Assembly: GCA_002633025.1 (NCBI GenBank)
Contig: NMRB01002716.1
Coordinates: forward strand, 25,262-89,261
DNA from: Notospermus geniculatus
Lineage: Eukaryota; Nemertea; Pilidiophora; Heteronemertea; Lineidae
DNA: 64,000 nucleotides
Direction: 5' to 3'
Below are positions 9,953 to 21,639 of the stretch, one piece after another (positions within the stretch are counted from its first letter, which is position 1; the number at the start of each line of letters is the position of its first letter). Made by a program: the position numbers and the translations under genes. Below the pieces are notes generated by a model. The model did not search any database, was not told where the DNA came from, and saw only the letters and a program-made list of their open reading frames with translations.

Positions 9953-12052
9953 CGCATAGGGCATCAATCGCCAGCACAAGTAAATGTACATGTTTAATGA
10001 AAAAGGTAGTTTCACTATTATCTAAGTAGGCTGCATTACAAAGAACATAAAAAATTCCTGCTGAAAGGAAGATGTGCTATTAAAATTAAATTATGAAGTG
10101 AAACGACTTAGAGAAGGAATTGCCTTTTAGAAGGGTGCAGAAGGATCATTTTACTGTGTGTACATGTAGTTAGTGGTAAGCAGTTTGTGGAAATTTTCTC
10201 CTGTTTGAAACTAAGCAGACAGCACACCAGGCAAGACGAAGGCAATATCACAAGCGATCAGATCACCACTGCGCAAAAAGGCTGTTGATGCCTGGACAGC
10301 GATCAGTGGAATCTCCTCACCAGGGACAGCACCCAATATCAAACTGGTTTGATTTTGTGGTGGGAGAAATCGTTAGTCACCAAGCACATGACCGACAACC
10401 ACACGCACAAAACAATATTGCCTAGTCTGCAGTGGCTGGCGATGAGATCAGTGGTGATAGTTCGCTTGTAATATCGTCTTCGCCTCGCCTGGTGTGCTGC
10501 CCGCTTCAGGCAAGTCCAATGGCATGGCCTTTGATGAAGAAAGACAATCGTTAGCTAGATGGTAGGTGGGTAGTTCAATGGTATTTTTGATAATATTAAG
10601 CCAAGCCAATTTTCTATCATCAAAATTACTCAGGATTCTGGTATTTTTATCTCATTAAATTTTTTCCCTGAGCTGTTCCTAAAAAATGGTTTGTTTAAGT
10701 TCCCTGATTGCTCCTACATCCCTACTTCAAGCGTGGTCGAAATCTTCCTGCATCACGTTTTCAGTGAGCTAATAAAGTTGCATTCAAATGTTACCCACAG
10801 GATACGCATGAAGATAAAACTGTACATTGTTCTGGAAATGATCACTCAAAACTTTTTTCAAAGGGACAAATTTGTTCATGATTTCAGCGTCATGGCCCTT
10901 TCAGAAGGACCTACCGTATGCCCTGTTCACAAGAAAATCTGTTTTACGACATTCCTGCTCAGAAATGTAGTTCCACACAGTAGAAATGCCTAAGATTTCC
11001 TTCTATTCATGAGCTAGTCAACAACATCTGACCCAGCACTGACAGATGTCCTATCTACATGTACAATGTGCATGATGTAAGTTTGAATGTTTCGATCATC
11101 TATATGGTGATATTGGGAATTTATGTTATTGAACGATAACTTTAGAAAAAAAACAGTACTTGATTTTACGGCGAATTATATTTGACAGGAAGATACGTGT
11201 TCCAGGACTACCTATTCCGTATTCACGGACTTCATGTGTTTATGATCAGAGTGCTGCCTTGGCAAGCTTGTTTACTTTTTGCTTTGTTGTTGACATTTCT
11301 AACAGTAGTGCTAATCAATATTGTCACAGTTTCGTAACCTACCAGCTAGGCCTTTGTGAGAATTATGATCATTTTCAAGTTATGGACCCCCTGGCTTGGA
11401 TTGTTAAATGAAACAGGTCATTTATTGTATCATTGTTAACTATTTTGGGTAGGTGGAGAAGAGAAGGCCTTCTGGTAAAACTCACTTTTCGAGTTAATAC
11501 TTCTTCTTGTCTTCTTGACCTTGTGTTCACTTTCGTGAAACGCTGTACTGAATTTACCCAAGTGAAGCGATCATTGTCATACAGTTATTCTTGATATTGC
11601 ACAGTGAACAGTGGCTTGTTCAAGGTGGATTGGTCTTCATTAATAGAATTTGAGGGGCAAGTCTGCCATCCTTTGGTATAAGGTAGACGTCAGCTTGTGG
11701 CAGAGGGAGTACCGTCAGCAGAAATAATAGCTCCATTTCGTTTTACCAAGTACATAGATGTGTAAAGTCGAGTTTTCACTCCAGTTGATTGTACTCCCAC
11801 TGTTCTCTAGTGGAGATACTGCCAGAAACCGTTGGACGGCAGACCTGCTCTCTGAACATTGTGTAATAGATCGTATTAATTATAGTATTGGTTTGTAACT
11901 TGTTGCAGTCTTTGAGGGCATGCATTGTCTACAGATACAGTGCTTTTTCTGTGGATTTTGAATCAAGCATCCCCTCTAACAAATCTGTTATCTCGTTTTC
12001 TTGGTGTCTTTGCAACCAGTCCTCAGCAGAACTTATCATTAGTTTTCTTCAG
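9953..12052. repeat. 2.1-kb contig-join duplication, copy 2
   Basis: Second copy of the block starting near 7830. It differs by many single-base changes, by a fuller left end of the inverted-repeat element at 10220, and by lacking the micro-palindrome present at 9088-9135 in copy 1. The level of difference fits allelic divergence in an outbred marine animal, or an older paralogous duplication. Confidence 0.7.
10220..10499. mobile_element. Second copy of the CAGCACACCAGG inverted-repeat element
   Basis: Same element as 8076-8338 in the second duplicated block. Its arms pair over about 38 bases with a few mismatches (CAGCACACCAGGCAAGACG against CAGCACACCAGGCGAGGCG), so it is the more complete version. 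Confidence 0.7.
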
Positions 12053-12270
12053 ATACATTTTACCATTTATGTATTTTTATTTCGAGGTCAGGAAAACTGA
12101 GGAGAAAATAGTCATTTCAGGGATATTTCTCCAGAATTAACCTAGTTCTTTTGAGGGTTTTGAAGTATACAAGTACATGTACTTATAGGCTAACAGATAA
12201 AATAATGAGAATTGGAGTTGTTGTCTATTAAAGGAATGAGGAACCCGCGTGCCGGAAATCCCGACAGGTC

Positions 12271-12563
12271 GGCGCTGCGAGCAGTGCGACCAAAACGACG
12301 TCGTTTTATGTGTTGACGCTACGTCATGAAAAAATCAGCTGTACTTTTCTACAGGAAAATTGAGATAAAGACGTTGCCGAAATCGTCATCTATGTCTTCA
12401 TTTTAAGGAAAAAAAGCACCGCAAAATGTAGACATTTTCATCTGCTACAAGATGGTGTAAATTTTAATGCCAGGCGACCGAAACAAACGGGTGCTTTTCA
12501 CACCAGAAATAAATGGAAATAACGTTAGAAAAAAGAAACTTCGGTCGCACTGCTCACAGCGCC
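12271..12563. mobile_element. Inverted-repeat element with CpG-rich arms
   Basis: GCGCTGCGAGCAGTGCGACC near 12272 is matched in inverted orientation by GGTCGCACTGCTCACAGCGC near 12543 (one mismatch). The roughly 250 bases between are non-coding. Probably a decayed MITE; the outer borders are unclear. Confidence 0.5.
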
Positions 12564-13105
12564 ACGTCGTGACGTTAGTTCCTCCGGTTCCCCATTGGAA
12601 ATGGAAATTTTTCCTGTTTATGCCAATTGTAACATTAACTCCTGTTGTCAAATTACTGTAAAGCAGGAAAATTTCGCGAGAGTGTGTGAGTCGCGAAAAT
12701 TTCCTGTTGCTAATATAAATACACGCAAGTGATAGATATGGTCCGTGAAAAAAACTGAAAAAATGGCAGAGGCGCGCAAAAATATCTTGCCGCGAATATG
12801 CCTATAATTTTTGATTCGCGAATATTTCCAGCCGCGAAATTACCTTGCCTAACATTATTTCCCAGCTGTGCAAATCAGAGGACATTATGGCTGACAAAAA
12901 TCTGCCAAGGAATGAGCAATTGTTTTGAATTTTCATCAAGAAAGTAGAAACTGGAGAACTGAGAAGAAACTATTCAGGGTCCCATGTTCGTGTACTTGTT
13001 GTTGTTACCACTTGGCTCTTGTTGGAGGAGGCTAACCTTCCTAACCGGCGTCTCACCTTGGTTTATTCAGTCATTGAAAAAACACTGTATCTGCATTTTG
13101 TAATT
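12564..13105. other. Non-coding stretch with CGCGAAAATTTCC motifs
   Basis: Between about 12660 and 12850 the words TTTCGCGAGAG, TCGCGAAAATTTCCTG, GCGAATATTTCC and CCGCGAAATTACC recur on both strands, which suggests a degraded inverted-repeat element. Nothing else was recognised. Confidence 0.35.
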
Positions 13106-13344
13106 GTTACATACTTGGATGGTAAATAAAAGGAAGTTCACAAAAATATTTCTTCTCTTGATGTCGGTTCTTCAACTCATCTGCCCCAGGTTTGAGCAGA
13201 CGCAAGTCCTGAAGAGAGGATTACATAACTCGGACTCCACGTCGTCATGCCTCGCCGATCGGCGTGGTCTTACATCACCAAGTCGCCTGTTATCGAAAGG
13301 CTTTCTTTGGACTCTCAGGGCTATGGCAAGCCAATTGTTCATTT

Positions 13345-16300
13345 AATCAAATAAACCAGGTTTTTTAAAAACCTGTTTTTTATTTAAAAAACTAGGTTTC
13401 TTTTGAAAAAAATCTTGGTTTTTTACAGAATCTGGAAAAAACCAATTTTTTAAAAAGAACGTTTTTTTAAAAACAGTTTTTTTCCATTTTGCAGAAAAGA
13501 AACTAGGTTTTTAAAAAAAACTAGGGTTTTTCCAAAAAAACCAAGTTTCTTTTAAAAAACCAAGTTTCTTTTTTTAAAGATGTTTTTAAAAAAACAGATT
13601 TTTTATCAAAAAACCAAGTTTATTTTTAAAAACCTGTTTTTTAAAAAAAAACTAGGTTTATTTTGAAAAAAAATCTTGGTTTTTTTTACAGAATCTGGAA
13701 AAAAACCAATTTTTTTTAAAAAGAATTTTTTTTAAAAACAGTTTTTTTTCCATTTTGCAGAAAAGAAACTAGGTTTTTAAAAAAAACTGGGGTTTTTCCA
13801 AAAAAAACAAGTTTCTTTTTTTAAAGTTGTTTTTAAAAAAACTGATTTTTAAAAAAAAACCATGTTTATTTTTAAAAATTGCTTGTTTGTCCTGTCTACA
13901 CAGATTTATGTAGTTCTACATTCTAGTTCTACATTCGGGTTTCAGCTCAGTCTTTTCTAGAGTTTCAGATTGTAAAGTTCCACTTGAAAAAGACCCCGGT
14001 TGGGGTCGAAAATTCGTGAATTCTGAAGATTGACTTCTTGTTTATTATCATTTATTTTTAAAAACCTGTTTTTTTATAAAAAAACTAGGTTTCTTTTGAA
14101 AAAAATCTTTTTTTACAGAATCTGGAAAAAAACAATTTTTTTAAAAAGAAAGTTTTTTTTAAAAACAGTTTTTTTCCATTTTGCAGAAAAGAAACTAGGT
14201 TTTTAAAAAAAACTTGGGTTTTTCAAAAAAAAACAAGTTTCTTTTAAAAAAAAACCAAGTTTCTTTTTTAAAAAAACTGATTTTTAAAAAAAAACATGTT
14301 TATTTTTAAAAACCTGTTTTTTATTAAAAAAACTAGGTTTCTTTTGAAAAAAAATCTTGGTTTTTTTACAGAATCTGGAAAAAAAACATTTTTTTAAAAA
14401 AGAAAGTTGTTTTTAAAAACAGTTTTTTTCCATTTTGCAGAAAAGAAACTATGTTTTTAAAAAAACTAGGGTTTTTCAAAAAAAATAAGTTTCTTTTAAA
14501 AAAACCAACTTTTTTTTTAAAGTTGTTTTTAAAAAAACCAGTTTTTTTTCAAAAAAACAAGTTTATTTTTAAAAACCTGTTTTTTAAATAAAAAACAGGT
14601 TTATTTGATTAATGAACAAACGGCTTGCAAAATTGTATCAAAATAAACCAACTTTATTTTAAAAAATGTAGGTTTCTTTTAAAAAACGAAGTTTATTTTT
14701 TAACAACTTTTTTTAAAAACCAAGTTTTTTGCACTCGGGTAAAAAACTAGATTTTCACTCAGGTAAAAAAAACTAGGATTTTTTGAATAAATGAACAGTT
14801 GGCTTAAAAAAACAAGTTTTTAAAAAAAACAAGATTCTTTGCAATGTACGTGCAAGCCGTTTGTTCATTTAATCAAATACCAGGTTTTTAAAAAATGTTT
14901 TTTTAAAATAAAAAAACTAGGTTTATTTCACGCCATTGCAAAGAATCTTGGTTTATTTGAAAAAAAACTTGGTTTTTTAGCCAACTGTTCATTTATTCAA
15001 AAATCCTAGTTTTTTTACCTAAATGGAAAAAACCAAGTTTATTTTTTTAAAAAGTTTTTAAAAAAAGCAGGTTTTTAAAGATAAACTTGGTTTTTTAAAA
15101 AGAAACTTGGTTTTTTAAAAGAAACCTAGTTTTTTAAAAATAAAGTTGATTTATTTTGATACAACTCGCCATTTGTCCAATAAAAGGAAAAAACCAGGTT
15201 TTTTTGCAAGCTGTTTGTTCATTTAATCAAATAAATCAGGTTTTTAAAAAAATAGGTTTTTGAAAATAAACTTGTTTTTTTAAAAATAAACTTGGTTTTT
15301 TTTAAAAACCAACTTAAAAAAAAGAAACTTGTTTTTTTAAAATAAACTTGTTTTTTTAAACCTAGTTTTAAAAAAACTACTTTCTTTTCTGCAAAATGGA
15401 AAAAAACTGTTTTTTAATAAAAAAACCAGTTTTAAAAAAACTGGTTTATTTGATTAAATGAACAAACGGCTTGCCATAGCAATGGAGTAAAAGAAACCTA
15501 GTTTTTTAATAAAAAAACTGGTTTTTAAAAAAACTGGTTTATTTGATTAAATGAACAAACGGCTTGCCATAGCCATTAGTATGGACTCAGACAGGTCTGT
15601 TCAAAGCCACTGGAAACGCTTTTTTTACAATCCCATGCCATCGCACATGGCCAGCCGCGCCGGGAGGCAGGAGAGAGACCTTTGAAACAACGTACGCTAG
15701 GTAAATTTTATGGTTTTATTTTTTCCGGCACAGTAACCGCGGTGAAGCTCAAGTTCGGAGGGAAAATAAAAACAAAAATAGCTGAACATCTGAATTTTAT
15801 TTTTTTTCTGTTTTGGCAAAAACAAACGTCGGCGAATCCGTAATCCGAAAAATAAAAAAAGTCTGGCCTAAACTTGTTTTTAAAAAAAACAAAAAACAGT
15901 TTTTTTCCATTTTGCAGAAAAAGTTTTTTTTTTTAAAATGAGGTTTTTAAAAAAAACCAAGTTTTTATTTTTTTTAAAAACCAAGTTAATTTTTTTTTAA
16001 AGTTGGTTTTTAAAAAAAATGAAGTTTATTTTTTTAAAAACCAAGTTTATTTTTTTAAAACCTAGTTTTTTTTCAAAACCCGGTTTATTTGATTAAATGA
16101 ACAAACGGCTTGCAAAAAAACCTGTTTTTTCCTTTTATTGGCCAAGTGGCGAGTTGCATCAAAATAAACCAACTTTATTTTTAAAAAACTAGATTTCTTT
16201 TTAAAAAACAACTTTCTTTTAAAAAACCAAGTTTATTTTTAAAAAACCTGTTTTTTGAGAAAAATAAAAAAATAAACTTGGTTTTTTTTCCATTCAGGTA

Positions 16301-16465
16301 AAAAAATTAGGATTTTTTTAAAAAGTGAACAGTTGGCTAAAAAACCAAGTTTTTTTTCAAATAAACCAAGATTCTTTGCAATGGCGTGAAATAAACCTAG
16401 TTTTTTAATTAAAAAAACAGGTTTAAAAAACCTGGTTTATTTGATTAAATGAACAAACGGCATGC
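13345..16465. repeat. A-run/T-run array with nested inverted order, block 1
   Basis: About 3.1 kb built almost wholly of T4-8 and A4-8 runs separated by short fixed words: ACCAAGTTT, AACCTG, ACTAGGTTTC, CAGAATCTGGAAA, CCATTTTGCAGAAAAGAAAC, and a longer spacer, TTGTTCATTTAATCAAATAA. Forward and reverse-complement versions of the same words both occur, so the block can fold into long hairpins. A higher-order period of roughly 0.25-1 kb is visible. Reading frames in it are artefacts of the runs. Confidence 0.85.
13968..14051 (+). repeat. Single arm of the 84-bp palindromic element
   Basis: An 84-base segment (GATTGTAAAGTTCCACTTG... to ...TTCTTGTTTATTATCAT) matches the right arm of the perfect palindrome at 60085-60265, with about three differences. 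It sits as an island inside the A/T array and is preceded by the same TTCTAGAGTTTC spacer, so half of an element was captured there. Confidence 0.8.
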
Positions 16466-16510
16466 CATATAGGCCTATGCTCGGGTCGGACTTCAGCCAC
16501 ACTAATTCTT

Positions 16511-16554
16511 CAAGCAAAGACCTTGGAGGAAGTATAATTCCTCCAAGCAAAGAC
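16511..16554. mobile_element. Micro-palindrome insertion, copy C, with 11-bp direct repeats
   Basis: The core 16522-16546 runs from CTTGGAGGAA to GTATAATTCCTCCAA. It is flanked by perfect direct repeats CAAGCAAAGAC (16511-16521 and 16544-16554, partly overlapping the core; at least 8 bases outside it). The paralogous flank in unit 2 carries a single uninterrupted AAGCAAAGAC at 21116-21125, which is an empty site. Confidence 0.75.
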
Positions 16555-17083
16555 ATACCAGTAGGTCCATTATTCTAGAAGCCTCCTTAACTCTAAGGTC
16601 CACTTTAAGCTTTTGTATTCTGCCCTGAAAACAATAGCTAAAGGTAAACCTTAGACTTGAGGAATGTTCTAGAATACGTCCCAAAGTCTTAAAGTCCGAT
16701 CCAAGCATACGGCCCTCAACGGTGTTTCGTTGGGTTCGTTTGACGGGAATCTTAAAGAAAAACTCGAATGAAGTGCCTTTTTCGGGGGTTCCTTCCAGCC
16801 GAACCGTTGCGCCTATCAAAATTTTCTTCGCACACGACCCAGATAATGAAGAGACCGCTTATAGTCTTGTCGATGTTCGCAAAACGATTCCCGGCTTTTC
16901 TTGAAAATAACGGTAGGCCTATAAACCCGACACTGTACTCTTACTTCGACGCGTTGTCTCAGTCTGGTTCCGTTGCCCGACGATAGGTGGGATGAGCACC
17001 ATAATGACGACGCAAGGGGCATTTCCCGCCCGGGGGAATTTCCATAATGACGTCATCGGCAAGGGGTGGGATCACCGGTTCAT

Positions 17084-17705
17084 TCCCATTTCGCCAAATT
17101 GCATTTCGCCAAATTCCCAAATTGCCAAAAAAAGTTTCATTTCGCCAAATTCCCATTTCGCCAAATTCCCAAATCGCCAAATCCCCATTTTGCCAAAATC
17201 CCATTTTGCCAAATTTGTTATTCAGGCTATAACCCCTAATCTAATGGACTGATCCAATGCAAAATGCAAGGGTTAGGATAAGGCCCTTGGGTATCAAACT
17301 GTTTCACTCAGGATTTGGAAGGGATGGGGCTGATGTCTTCACCTTCAAAAAGGACGGGTGTAATTTGCCACACCCAAGGTTACACAACTCTAGCAGTGTG
17401 TTTGTTCCCTTGACTATATCTGCGAAAACAACACGAATTAGAAAAAAGAAACTAAGAAACGCATCTTTTTACCCTTTTGACACAGGGGTGTCAAGTAAAT
17501 TTTTGGCGAAACGGGATTTTGGCGAAATGGGAATTTGGTGAAACGGGAATTTGGCCAAATGGGAATTTGGCGAAATGGGAATTTGGCGAAATGGGAATTT
17601 GGCAAATTGGGAATTTGGCAAATTGGGAATTTGGCGATTTGGGAATTTGGCCAAATGGGAATTTGGCCAAATGGGATTTGGCGAAATGGGATTTGGCAAA
17701 ATGGT
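17084..17705. mobile_element. Foldback-like element: minisatellite arms in inverted orientation
   Basis: The left arm (17084-17217) is a run of TTCCCATTTCGCCAAA-type repeats; the right arm (17503-17705) is a run of the reverse complement, GGGAATTTGGCGAAATG, with a period of about 17. The core between them (about 17218-17502) is non-repetitive. Terminal inverted repeats made of short tandem repeats are characteristic of Foldback-type transposons. No transposase is present in the core. It lies between the two units of the 4.6-kb duplication. Confidence 0.65.
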
Positions 17706-17731
17706 GGCGCTGACTGCTATTCACAATGCCA

Positions 17732-20700
17732 GTTACATACTTGGATGGTAAATAAAAGGAAGTTCACAAAAATATTTCTTCTCTTGATGTCGGTTCTTCA
17801 ACTCATCTGCCCCAGGTTTGAGCTGTTTGTTCATTTAATCAAATAAACCAAGTTTTTTAAAAAACCTGTTTTTTTATAAAAAACTAGGTTTCTTTTGAAA
17901 AAAATCTTGGTTTTTTACAGAATCTGGAAAAAACCCAAGTTTTTTAAAAGAAAGTTGGGTTTTTTAAAAACATTTTTTTTCCATTTTGCAGAAAAGAAAC
18001 TAGATTTAAAAAAAAACTAGTTTTTTTCCAAAAAAAGTTTCTTTTAAAAAACCAAGTTCTTAAATGAAAATACTTTTTTTTTCAAAAAACCAAGTTTATT
18101 TTTAAAAACCTGTTTTTAAAAATAAAAACCAGGTTTATTTGATTAAATGAACAAACGGCTTGCGAAAAAACCTGTTTTTTTCTTTTATTGGACAAACGGC
18201 AAGTTGTATCAAAATAAACCAATTTCATTTTAAAAAAAGTAGGTTTCTTTAAAAAAACAAGTTTATTTTTTTAAAAACTGTTTTTTTAAACCAGTTTTTA
18301 AAAAAAAAGTTTTTTTGCACTCAGGAAAAAAAACTAGATTTTCACTCGGGTAAAAAAACTAGGATTTTTTGAGTAAATGAACAGTTGCCTTAAAAAAACA
18401 AGTTTAAAAAAAGATTCTTTGCAATGGAGTAAAAGAAACCTAGATTTTTATTAAAAAACTGGTTTAAAAAACTGGTTTAAAAAACTGGTTTATTTGATTA
18501 AATAATTTAATCAATTTATTTAATTAATCAAATAAACCAGTTTTTTTTAAAACTGGTTTTTTAAATAAAAAAACTAGGTTTATTTCACTCCATTGCAAAG
18601 AATCTTGGTTTATTTTTAAAAATCATGTTTTTTTAACCAACTGTCCATTTACCCAAAAAAATCCTAGTTTTTTTACCTGAATGGAAAAACCAAGTTAATT
18701 TTGTTTTTTAAAAAATAAACTTGGTTTTTTAAAAGAAACCTAGTTGTTTTAAAATAAAGTTGGTTTATTTTGATACAACTCGCCACTTGTCCAATAAAAG
18801 GAAAAAACAGGTTTTTTGCAAGCCGTTTGTTCATTTAATCAAATAAACCAGGTTTTTTTAAAAAACTAGGTTTCTTTTGAAAAAAATCTTGGTTTTTTAC
18901 AGTATCTGGAAAAAACCCAAGTTTTTTAAAAGAAAGTTGGGTTTTTTAAAACAGTTTTTTTCCATTTTGCAGAAAAACAACTAGGTTTTTTCCAAAAAAA
19001 GTTTCTTTTAAAAAACCAAGTCCTTAAAAAAACATTTTTTAAAGATTTTTAATGAACAAACGGCTTGCGAAAAAACCTGTTTTTTTCTTTTATTGGACAA
19101 ATGGCAAGTTGTATCAAAATAAACCAATTTCATTTTTAAAAAAGTAGGTTTCTTTAAAAAAACAAGTTCATTTTTTTTAAAAACTTTTTTAAACCGGTTT
19201 TTAAAAAAAACAAGTTTTTTGCACTCAGGAAAAAAACTAGATTTTCACTCGGGTAAAAAAACTAGGATTTTTTGAGTAAATGAACAGTTGGCTAAAAAAA
19301 CAAGTTTTTAAAAAAAGATTCTTTGCAATGGAGTAAAAGAAACCTAGATTTTTATTAAAAAACAGTTTTAAAAAACTGGTTTATTTGATTAAATAATTTA
19401 ATCAATTTATTTAATTAATCAAATAAACCAGTTTTTTTAAAAACTGTTTTTTTAAAAAAACTAGGTTTATTTCACTCCATTGCAAAGAATCTTGGTTTAT
19501 TTTTAAAAATCTTGTTTTTTTTAGCCAACTGTCCATTTATCAAAAAGAATCCTAGTTTTTTTACCTGAATGGAAAAACCAAGTTAATTTTGTTTTTTTTA
19601 AAATAAACTTGGTTTTTTAAAAGAAACCTAGTTGCTTTAAAATAAAGTTGGTTTATTTTGATACAACTCGCCACTCGTCCAATAAAAGGAAAAAACAGGT
19701 TTTTTTGCAAGCCGTTTGTTCATTTAATCAAATAAAGTAGGTTTTTTAAAAAAACCTGTTTTTTAATAAAAAAACTAGGTTTCTTTTGAAAAAAATGTTG
19801 GTTTTTTACAGAATCTGGAAAAAAACAAGTTTTTTAAAAAGAAAGTTGGGTGTTTTTTTTAAAAAGTTTTTTTCTATTTTGCAGAAAAGAAACTAGGTTT
19901 TTAAAAAAACTAGTTTTTTCCCAAAAAAACAAGTTTCTTTTAAAAAAAACCAAGTTTCTTTTTAAAAAAACAGATTTTTTTCAAAAAACCAAGTTTATTT
20001 TTAAAAACCTGTTTTTTTTAAATAAAAAACGAGGTTTATTTGATTAAATGAACAAACAGCTTGCAAAAAAACTGTTTTTTTCTTTTATTGGACAAATGGC
20101 GAGTTGTATCAAAATAACCAACTTTATTTTTAAAAAAGTAGGTTTCTTTTAAAAACCAAGTTTATTTTTTTTTAAACTGTTTTTTTAAACCGGTTTTTTA
20201 AAAACCAAGTTTTTTGCACTCAGGTAAAAAAACTAGATTTTCACTCTGACGTAAAAAAACTAGGATTTTTTGAATAAATGAACAGTTGGCTAAAAAACCC
20301 AAGTTTTAAAAAACAAGATTCTTTGCAATGGAGTAAAAGAAACCTAGTTTTGTATTTTAAAAATCAGGTTAAAAAAACTGGTTGATTTGATTAAATGACA
20401 ATTAATCAAATAAACCAGGTTTTAAAAAAACCTGGTTTTTTATTTTACTCCATTACAAAGAATCTTGGTTTATTTTTAAAAAACTTGGTTTTTTTAGCCA
20501 ACTGCTCGTTTATTCAAAAAAATCCTGGTTTTTAACCTGAATGGACAAAAACAAGTTTATTTTTAAAAAACAGGTTTTTTTTTAAAAACAGGTTTTTAAA
20601 AAATAAACTTGGTTTTTTAAAAAGAAACTTGGTTTTTTAAAAAGAAACCTAGCTGTTTTAAAATAAAGTTGGTTTATTTTTGATACAACTCGCCATTTGT

Positions 20701-21630
20701 CCAATAAAAGGAAAAAACTGGGTTTTTTTGCAAGCCGTTTGTTCATTTAATCAAATAAACCAGCTTTTTAAAAAAATAGGTTTTTAAAAATAAGCTTGGT
20801 TTTTTAAAATAAGCTTTTTTTTAAAAACCAACTTTTTAAAAAAATAAACTTGGTTTTTAAAAAATAAACTTGGTTTTTTTTAAACCTAGTTTAAAAAAAA
20901 ACTACTTTCTTTTCTGCAAAATGGAAAAAAGCTGTTTTTTTTAAAGTTTATTTGAAAGATTCTGTAAAAAAACCAAGATTTCTTTCAAAAAAACTGTTTT
21001 TTATTTTAAAAAACAGGTTTTTTAAAAAAACTGGTTATTTGATTAAATGAACAAACGGCTTGCCATAGCCATAGAGGGCCGTATGCTCGGGTCGGACTTC
21101 AGCCACACTAATTCTAAGCAAAGACTAAGGGCCGTATGCACGGGTCGGACTTCAGCCACACTTTCATTAAAGTCAGAGTTTTCTCAATGCTTCGTCCGAC
21201 CCGTGCATACAGCCCAAATTCTAACTTCAGCTTTTCTTTAGGCTAAAGTCCGACCCAAGCATACGATACGGCCCTCAGTGTTTCGTTTGACGGGAATCTC
21301 ATGAATCTGAAAGAAAAACTCGAATGAAGTGCCTTTTTCGGGGCTTCCTTCCAGCCGAACCGTTGCGCCTATCAAAATTTTCTTCGCACACGACCCAGAT
21401 AATTAAGAGACCACTAGCCTTGTCGATGTTCGTAAAATGATTCCCGGCCTTTCTTGAAAATAACGGTATAAACCCGATACCGTACTCTTACTTCGACGCG
21501 TTGTCTCAGTCAGTCTGGTTCCGCTGCCCGACGATAGGTGGGATGAGCACCATCATGACGATGCAAGGGGCATTTCCCGCCCGGGGGTATTTCCATAATG
21601 ACGTCATCGGCAAGGGGTGGGACCACCAAA
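17732..21630. repeat. Segmental tandem duplication, unit 2
   Basis: Second copy of the unit starting at 13106: same start word at 17732, same R1 word, A/T array at about 17826-21055, and the same GTCGGACTTCAG...GACGTCATCGGC flank at 21082-21628. The flank copy lacks the micro-palindrome found in unit 1 at 16522. Confidence 0.75.
17826..21055. repeat. A-run/T-run array, block 2
   Basis: Same composition as 13345-16465. Three successive sub-blocks start near 17826, 18825 and 19712, each opening with TTGTTCATTTAATCAAATAA and passing through CAGAATCTGGAAA, CCATTTTGCAGAAAA and TGAACAGTTG before returning, so the local period is about 0.9-1.0 kb. Each sub-block contains both orientations of the spacer words. 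Confidence 0.85.
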
Positions 21631-21639
21631 CTCGTCCCC

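Larger units (their letters stand above)
13106..17070. repeat. Segmental tandem duplication, unit 1
   Basis: The unit begins GTTACATACTTGGATGGTAA (13106), is followed by a word shared with repeat R1, then by about 3.1 kb of A-run/T-run array, then by a unique-looking flank (about 16470-17070) containing ATGCTCGGGTCGGACTTCAG, a CGAACCGTTGCGCCTATC block and TGACGTCATCGGCAAGGGG. The same order recurs from 17732 to about 21630, offset about 4.6 kb. The two units are diverged and the arrays differ in detail. No n separates them, so this one may be real. Confidence 0.75.

Noticed and set aside
17477-17724. Long overlapping frames with W-x-x-G-N-L or P-N-S-x-F-A-K repeats on both strands
   Set aside because: They arise from the 17-bp minisatellite arms of the foldback-like element, are open on both strands in several frames, and have no start context.
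19850-20047. Lys/Phe-rich frames in the A/T arrays
   Set aside because: They are translations of A and T runs and change with every run-length difference between copies.
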